This document shows, piece after piece, positions 23,201 to 32,200 of a stretch of DNA of 64,000 nt. The position numbers and the translations under genes were made by a program. Under the pieces are notes generated by a model. That model was not told the DNA's origin. It did no database searches and saw only the letters and a list, made by a program, of their open reading frames with translations. How positions within the stretch are numbered: the stretch's first letter is position 1; the number at the start of each line of letters is the position of its first letter. The DNA comes from Euclidia mi (taxonomy: Eukaryota > Arthropoda > Insecta > Lepidoptera > Erebidae), in the NCBI GenBank assembly GCA_944739405.2, contig OX123205.2, positions 38,832,475 to 38,896,474 of the forward strand. Direction: 5' to 3'.

Positions 23201-26200
23201 GGATTTTTTCTGTCTTGATACCACATAAGTAAAAACAGAATGTAAGTAGGTACTACTTAAGAAAACAAATTTATTTGAAAATCACAAACTGACACTTCAA
23301 TGTTTAAACGGTCACCTCTCTTGGCACTACGCAGCGTATCGTGGGTTCGATTCCACACGAGACACCATTTTATTACTATAGCTATGTGGTGATTCACAAA
23401 TTGTTGTTTTGAGTCTGGGTGTTCTTTTTGTAACACAAAGAACTTTTTTTTTATAGTAAAAGGCGGCAAACGAGCTGACGGATCGCGTGATGGTAAGCAA
23501 TTACCGCCGCCCATGGGCACAAGCAACACCACAGGAGACACAAGTGCGTTGTCGCCCCTTAGGGTTCAGAAAAGGGATAGGATGAGGATCGAGATGAGGG
23601 AGAAGGAATAGGGGATAGGGCCTCCGGCACTCTCACTCACCGAACGAAACGCAACAGTTTAGGTACTGTTACTTTACGTCGATTTTCTGTGAGAGGATAG
23701 TACCTACTTCCCCAGCCGAGCCGGCCCATTCAAGCTGAAATCAGCAAGGCTCTACTACCGTGTATATAAAACTGACTGAATTAAACTGTGAACTGTACAG
23801 AATTGCGTCCGTTGATTGAATGTTTGTAGAGTCTGCCGAGTCTATTGCAGACGTTAAAAAACATATTTAATCCAATGTCGTATTATCATATAGACGCGCC
23901 AAACTCCCACAAAGCGGCTCTGAAAAACGTCTACAAATATCAAATAATATCTTGTATGAATACAGAAAGACAAAGTAAATAAATACTACTATACGGGACA
24001 CTAGGACACTGTTGTTAGAGAGAAATAATTTTAATTGTTTTTAAATTCTTACACAGAAATTATTATTACGGAGCGTACTATCACAACACAGATTCGCGCG
24101 TAACTAAACGGAATGGCGGCAATTGCCTTCATTTTAGTTTTCCATTTCAGTGAGCGGGCAACGCATCTATAGTTTTTATATATCTTTGTTTAAATCTCAA
24201 TCTCTATACCTTTTCTTTTACGGCCGGTTTCAATATTCGATCTATCCATGGATTTGAAGATTACAGATATGTATTTGTCATAGTTTATAATTATGGAGTT
24301 TATAATAATATCAAAGAAGCATCTCAAAATCGCATTGAATATTGCAACCGATCATTAATCTTGGCACCAAAACAGATTGGGAGAGAATGCCTGAGGCTTT
24401 AATTCCACCCTTATACGCTCAGCGTATATTAAATTGTTCTTCGTTCGGACCGAAGTTCTGGACCACATTCCAACAAAATCCTAGTTTGTCCCACAGCAGT
24501 ATAGAATTACTGATTCGGCCCGAATTCCAAGTAGGTACATACTTAAAAAGTACAGACAACAAAACATAAAGCACACTTCTTACATTTTTCAATAGTTGTT
24601 TAATAATCAAGTAATCTGAATTAAAATGTACCAGGGTAGCATCGAGGTGCCGAAGATAGTCGCCTTTAAACAAGCTAGATAAAATAGTCATTATATGTAC
24701 ACCGCCAAATAAAAAAAACTATTTAGATTAAATATTTATTAGTGACATGACAAAAAGCAGGTAAAACGTAGGTATACAAAAAAATATGGACCGTACAAGG
24801 AATACAATATAGGACGAAGCGAGAACAAATTTATCAAAATTATACTTTGGGACGAAAGAAGCATATTGTTCAAGCCGAACCAGGATTTTTTATGTGGTCC
24901 GAAACTCAATGGTCCGAACAAAGAACAAACCAAAATAAAGTTATTAAAGAAACAAATTAATAAATATTTTAATGTCAAACTCTTTTCGTAGACGTCTAAG
25001 GAGGAGACAGTATGTGACGACTCCATAGACCGGATCACGTTCGTGATCAACTCAGTGGCGCAAGTGAGCTGCGCGGCGATCGCAGTGGTCGTGAGTTCCA
25101 CCGTGCGGTACATCGGCAAGAAGAACCTGCTCATCAACTGCTTCTTGCTTATAGGTATTTTATTACATTCTTGTTATAATGCAATTGAAACCCGATACAT
25201 AAACATGAGTATGTGGGCAAATCGCAAAAGGATCAAAGTATTGTTACGAATTGAAAATAACGCCATCTATCAGTGAATGGGAGAACTACATGAGATTGAA
25301 TGTATCGGTGGTTTGAAGGTAATTCAGCTATCCTCTAATAGATGGCGTAGGTGTAAATAGAACATTTACGCAATTCTAGAAACACCTTACACGTTTCCAG
25401 AAATATCGTGAGTCGTCTCGAAAAGCCTAGTGATGTTATCCGGCCAGTATAAATAGAGCGAGAGCGCGCGAGACAACACAGTTCAATTGAATACGGAAAG
25501 CGATCAAGATCAAGCGAAGGAAGTAATTCGGAAGTGTTTAGTGTTGTACTAGTGGTGTGAATAGTGTGTTTTATTAGTGTTGGAAAATTAAGTGTGTGTA
25601 TCTAGTGTTATTGTGTTAGTGAATAAAGTTCAGTTTAAGTGGCATAGTGAGCTATAATTTATCGTCGAACCCCAGCTCGTAACAAATTGGTGTCAGAAGT
25701 GGGATAAATTATGCCGGTTATGCCGAAAGAAGAAACTGAAGGAGTGCGTACCAGGAACCAGCGCCAGCAAGACCTGGACCAGAGACGCTTCGGAGACGTT
25801 CCTACTCCATCGTCTGGTGGACCAGGCGACTCCGCGGCTGCAGTGGAGCCTGCAAGTGCCACACACTCCGTGACGGTGCCCGACATCGTGGCTCTGATGG
25901 CGTTCATGCAGGAGCAGGCCCGCCGTCAGGAGGAGCAGGCCCGCCGTCAGGAGGAGCAGGCCCGCCGTCAGGAGGAGCACGCGCGCCGCATGGAAGAACA
26001 GCGACAGCGCGACAAGGAGGAGCAGGCCCGCCGTCAAGAGGAGCAGGACCGTCGTCAACAGGAGCAGGCTCGCCGTCAAGAGGAGCACGCGCGCCGCCTA
26101 GAGGAACAGCTGCAGCGCGACAAGGAGGAGCAGGCCCGCCGTTTGGAGGAACAGCTGGTGGTGATGAAAGACCTCAGCGCCGCTGTAGGGAAGGACTTGA

Positions 26201-29200
26201 AGGCGGTCAAGGAGGAACTCCAGCAGCACGAGGCCCGTATCAGCGACATTGAGAAGCGTGTACATGATCAACTCGTGGCCCGTATTGCCGAATTGGAGAA
26301 GAAATTGTGTAGGCTCGGGTCCTACGACGTTACACCTGCAGCTTTGGTGCCCTCGCCTCGTTGGTTTAAGGTTCCACCATTTGATGGCTCATCATCGTGG
26401 TCTGCATACAAGGTCCAGTTTGAGGCCGTTATGCGAACGAATGGGTGGAAAAAAGAACAGGCCTTCACCGCCCTAACCTTGGGCCTTCGTGATCAGGCCT
26501 TGACGGTGTTGGAGGTGCTCGGGCAAGACGTCACCTACGAGAAGCTTCTGGAGGCGTTGGAGGCGAGGTACGGAGACGCGCACCTCGAACGTGTATATCG
26601 TGCTCAGCTGAAGGACAGGACACAACGCACCGGAGAAACTCTGCAGCAGTGGGCTCTGGAGGTGGAAAGGCTGGTCAGGAAGGCATACCAGTCATTGCCG
26701 GCGCTGATAGATGAGAACCTCGTCCAGGTATTTACCGATGGAATCCGTGACCTGGAGGTTAGAGCAGCGGTAAGACTTAGGCACTTCAAGGCCGTCAAGG
26801 ACGCCTTAGCCTACGCTCTGGAGGTGGAAGCAGCACGTCACGAGGATCGAACTTACCGTATCAGGGAAGTTGTTTCTTCACCACGGTGCTACAACTGCGG
26901 GGAAAGAGGCCATATCCGCTTGAGCTGCCCAAAGCGTAAGCGGCACGTTGGTACCCTGTCTCCACCAAAGGGGTTACCTGACGTACCTGTCTGGCGGCAA
27001 GAGCAACGTAGCGCAGATGCTCTGACAGGTAGGGCTTATCCCGACCAGTGCAAGCACTGTAGCCGACAGGAAGCAAAGCAGGCAGCGCTAGTGAGGATGT
27101 TAAAGACGGATCTAAGCGACGAATGGAGAGAAGCTTTGCAGAGTGCTCAGCAAGATGACAAGGATGTACAGCCGATTCTTGAATGGAAGAAATCAGGCGC
27201 TCCTAGGCCCAAATGGAGTGATATCGCAGCAATGAGCCCTATCACCAAGAGTTATTGGGCACAGTGGGAAAGCTTGGTCGTCCAGGATGGAGTTCTGTGC
27301 CGCAAATGGGAAAACGCTCGCGGTAACCAGTGCCATTTGCAAATGGTAGTGCCCAAAACTAAGGTGCCGGAAGTCTTGCAGCTCTATCACAATGGTGCTT
27401 CGGGAGGTCACATGGGAGTTAAGAAGACCCTTACTAAGATCCGGGAGCGGTTTTATTGGCTCCACTGTCGGGATGACGTCGAGGATTGGTGCCGCAAATG
27501 CACAAGTTGTGCGGCTGTCAAGGGGCCACATACTCGAAGCAGAGGTGCATTAAAGGTGTACAATGTGGGAGCCCCATGGGAGCGCATAGCCTTGGATGTC
27601 GCTGGGCCGTTTCCCGAGAGCCAGGATGGAAACAAATACTTCTTGGTTGTGATGGATTACTTCACGAAGTGGCCTGAAGTGTTTGCGATCCCAAATCAAG
27701 AAGCTACCACAGTGGCCGATAAGCTGGTGCATGAAGTCTTTTGTCGGTTCGGGGTGCCCTTGGAAATCCACAGCGATCAAGGCCGGAACTTCGAATCTGA
27801 GGTGTTCAAGGAGACTTGTCGCGTAATGGGTGCACATAAAACCAGGACCACGGCTTATCATCCACAATCAGATGGCATGGTTGAACGGTTTAACCAATCA
27901 CTGGAAAGGTACCTGGCGAAGGTGGTGGAGAACAAACAAAGAGATTGGGACAAGCACATCCAACCATTTCTCCTGTCATATCGCAGTGCGGTCCACGAAA
28001 CTACAGGAGTAACACCAGCTTTTGCCAATTTCGGTAGAGAACTCCGTTTACCCGCAGACCTTATCACCGGTATTCCACCAGAATCTCCACGCAATATAAC
28101 GGATTACGCAACTGAGCTACGCAACAGGATGAACGACGTATACGAGCACATCAGGGAATCTGGACAACAGATGTCTGAGAAGATGAAGACTCGCTACGAC
28201 CGGAAGGCAAATAACAAAGGCTTCGATGAGGGATCATTGGTGTGGCTTCATAACCCAGTACGAAGCAAAGGAAAATCGCCTAAGTTACAAGCCAGATGGG
28301 ACGGGCCATATCGCATAATTACCAGGATGAACGACGTTACCTATCGAATCCAGAAGGGGTCGCGAGGTGCACCGAAGATAGTTCATGTGGACCGGTTGGC
28401 TCGTTACTATGGGTCCAACGATGTTCGAGACGAACACGTTTAAGAGGGAGGCCGTGTTACGAATTGAAAATAACGCCATCTATCAGTGAATGGGAGAACT
28501 ACATGAGATTGAATGTATCGGTGGTTTGAAGGTAATTCAGCTATCCTCTAATAGATGGCGTAGGTGTAAATAGAACATTTACGCAATTCTAGAAACACCT
28601 TACACGTTTCCAGAAATATCGTGAGTCGTCTCGAAAAGCCTAGTGATGTTATCCGGCCAGTATAAATAGAGCGAGAGCGCGCGAGACAACACAGTTCAAT
28701 TGAATACGGAAAGCGATCAAGATCAAGCGAAGGAAGTAATTCGGAAGTGTTTAGTGTTGTACTAGTGGTGTGAATAGTGTGTTTTATTAGTGTTGGAAAA
28801 TTAAGTGTGTGTATCTAGTGTTATTGTGTTAGTGAATAAAGTTCAGTTTAAGTGGCATAGTGAGCTATAATTTATCGTCGAACCCCAGCTCGTAACAGTA
28901 TTTTAATACTCGTGTTTATCAGAGGCCTGTCTTTGACTAATGGGAATAGGTGGACTAGAGTCTCAGTGGCGGTGCTAGAGCACATGTGGACGTCAGCGAC
29001 ATCAAGTTCGCTAGGCCCATTGACATATATTCTTTAGTAGATATATATCGATGGCGAGGCGCCTTTTACTTCGTAGTAAGAAAAAACGTTAAATGAAGTG
29101 AGTCATATTATAAAATTCTATAATGTATGAATAAATAAGTAAATGACAATACAAATATTTTCACCCAGTACAGATATCGTGTCGGGCAGTGTGTGTTTTC

Positions 29201-32200
29201 ACTCACTACCCGACACGATACCTGTACGATATACATACAAGGAAACCTTCATTTCATAGTGTTGCAAGACTTCTGTCACGGACCTGTTCGAAAATAATAA
29301 AAGTCATTATCACTTGCGTAGCTTTTTCCTGACTCTACTTGATCTGAGTTTTCCGATTGTTCGGTGTCGGCAACCTAAGCAAGTATGATTGGTTAAACTA
29401 AATTGGTAATTTGTAAAACTAATTTGCGAGGCCTCCTCAGGTCCGGTCAGGCCGACGTCGCCTACGCCTAGCGCCGCCACTAACTGGAGACCTCAAGCCC
29501 AACCCTCTCCCATAATCGAAATCTTGCGTACTGGCACGCATGACACGAGCCATCATAAAAAATTGTACTACCTCATTCTCCTCCTAGCATCATCCCATTT
29601 GCAACTCTGGGTTCGCTTACTCGTCTAACCGGATTTTACTGAAACTTAGCCTTTCCACGGAGCGAATGCCGTCTGACCGCTACACCTGCAGCTTAGAATA
29701 TCGCTATCCCTTTGGATTGCGATAATCTATGGTTTAGACTAGTGTCAGTTTGTTCATGGGTACTGAATCCCTATAACGATTGGCAAAGATCTTCATAACA
29801 GCCGGGACCGACGCGACGGCTTATCGTGCTCTCCGAGGCACGGGGCAAGCGATAATTTAAGTTTTTTCATAATAATATTTATAATTATGATTTCCGCCTC
29901 AAATTAATTACATTTTAATATCTTTACAATGTAAATGAAATACTTTAAACAGCTCTGACGTGCAAGAATATTAACATATACATTTTTTGAACGAACAAGG
30001 AATATTTTTTCCCTTTTTTTAATTTTAGGAATATTCTGCATCCTGATAAACTTCACGACGAACAGCACGTTGTTTGCTGTGCTGCTGTCCTCGCTTCCTA
30101 TAATGGTTCTCGCGATGGGACCAGTTACCGCGTACGCTATAGAAATATTCCCTACACATTTGAGGTAAGATAATAATTAATCAATCATCAATATAGTTAC
30201 ACACTGCCAAACAGACAATGCTCAGCCGAACCTACTGGGCGCAAGAAGCAGAATTTGGCATGTATGATCTATTGGGTAACCTAGGGGTGCGTGTGTACGT
30301 AAGGCGGAATAGGGAATATGCGAGTGATTCAGATATAAGCGAATATATTTTTATGACATTCTTTATCGGTAAAGAAAGACACCTCTAACATTATTTTATA
30401 TTTCAACACTCTAAAATTGCGAATATCTTAATATATTAAATCCTTGCGTTACTTACTGACTGACAAGCTACAGCCGAAACTATAGGCGCAGGCAGCTGAA
30501 ACTTGGCATGTATGTTCTTTGTGGACCGTAGGGGTGCACTACCTCTACGGATCGGCCAAAACGGGTAAATTTAAAAAAAATTGCAGGCGTAGCCGCTGGC
30601 GTCCTCTAGTTAATTAACAAAATATTTAAAATTTACGAGCAAAATTTAAAATGTCGAAACGCAACACTATTGGCTACTCGGGTGTAGCCAGTAGCGTTGC
30701 GTTTCGCTAGACCCCAGTGACGACACGGTTCGCAGAGGATATGTAAAAAGTGTCAAAACAGTACCAAACATTGTCAGTTGTCAGAGATATCAAAATGTTG
30801 AGAACGCTGACGTAACCACAAAGCGCACTAAAATGTGGGTGTTTAAACCAGCGATATGTCATTGCAAATTTCAACATTTCATTTTAAATAAATAATGACT
30901 TCTCCACGACTAATATTTTTTTAGGGTATCATATTAACACAAATAAATGATAGCAACAATAAAAAAAAATCATGCATATTCCCTATTGGCCGTAATTCCC
31001 AATTCCCAATGCATCGAGGCGATTTTACGTTTAGAGTCAAAGCTATGGAAAATAAAAGAACTAAGTATGTAGTAAAGTAATAAAGACATAATTATTAATT
31101 TTATGAGATAGAAGGCAAACGCGGCGACAGATGGCCTTATGGCATCGATATAGATCAGATCTAGACACGGCCTTAGGTTTCGATTCTACAAATCTATAGT
31201 TAATATTAGAGTTTGCTGGTTGTTTCTTTGCTTGAATGCGCTAATCTCAGGAACTACTGGTCTGATTTGAAAAAATCTTTCAGTGTTAGACATAGCCTAT
31301 TTCTTGAGGAAGGCTATAGGCTATATAACATCACGCTATGAGCCACGAGAGCGGAGCAGTAGCCTTAAATAATGCGGTTGGAACCGCGGGCTCATCTAGT
31401 TATATCATAAAGCTGAAGAGTTTGTTTGTTTGCTTGAAGGCGCTAATCTCAGGAACTACTGGTCCCATTTGAATAATTACTTCTGTGTTGGATAGGCCAT
31501 TTATTGACGAAGGCTATTAGATATAAAACATCACGTTATGCGGCACGGGTGGCGAGCAGTAGCCCTAAATTACGCGGGTGTAACCGCGGGTTCATCTAGT
31601 CTTACATAGATGTAATTTTCCAGGGGTATGGCGGTGAGTCTATCCATGATGCTGGGACGTTTCGGCTCCATCTTGGGCACCAACTTGGCAGGTCTCCTCA
31701 TCAACAACAACTGCGAACTTCTGTTTTATTTTTTTGGTGGCTTACTTATCGGTAAGTATTATACTACAAATATTAAAATATAGGCAGCGATAGCCAAGTA
31801 GAGATCCCAACAGCCATGCAGAGGGCTCTGACTTCAAATTCTTAGCGCACACTTCTGACTTACCGAAATTATGTGCCTATTAAATTGTTCATTATTGCTT
31901 GCCCCGTGCTTCGGAGAGCTCGTTAAGCCGTCGTCTCGTATACTGGGATCCGTATAAAACATAACACTCAAAACTCGAGTAACCTTTTGAGCAGAGGATT
32001 TGTGTATAGGTACTTTAAGGCCATTAAAATATATTTTGGCTTCCAAACAAACGAACACGTTCAGAACCTCTGTAATGTGGGACCTACGTTGACACCTCCT
32101 CATAATTAATACAGTTGATACGGCGATAGCCAGGCTTCTACCCTTTCGGGGCCTAGATGGAGACCTTGGGCACGTACCCCATGTGCTCTTATGGTAAATA

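Larger units (their letters stand above)
25242..28897 (+). mobile_element. Ty3/gypsy-type LTR retrotransposon, non-autonomous deletion derivative
   Basis: Two 443-bp LTRs (25242-25684, 28455-28897), a tRNA-Leu-type primer site, one 910-codon ORF, a purine-rich tract and a 4-bp target duplication GTAT (25238-25241 and 28898-28901) define a complete insertion of 3656 bp. By reading, the LTRs look identical, so insertion is recent. The internal region is short because protease, reverse transcriptase and RNase H are missing, so movement must depend on a relative that supplies them. It sits in sense orientation in the transporter intron between exons 24992-25154 and 30029-30164. Confidence 0.93.
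30296..30995. mobile_element. Candidate element with TIR GTAAGGCGGAATAGGGAATATGC, containing other insertions
   Basis: The left end (AATAGGGAATATGC at 30307) and right end (GCATATTCCCTATT at 30974) are exact inverted repeats over 14 bp, with outer similarity TACG/CGTA. Helitron-like H3 (30434-30609) and a hairpin (30655-30706) lie inside. Confidence 0.5.

Noticed and set aside
24342..24569. 75-aa ORF
   Set aside because: It overlaps the inverted-repeat arm at 24436 and has no recognisable domain or splice signals in phase with the transporter.
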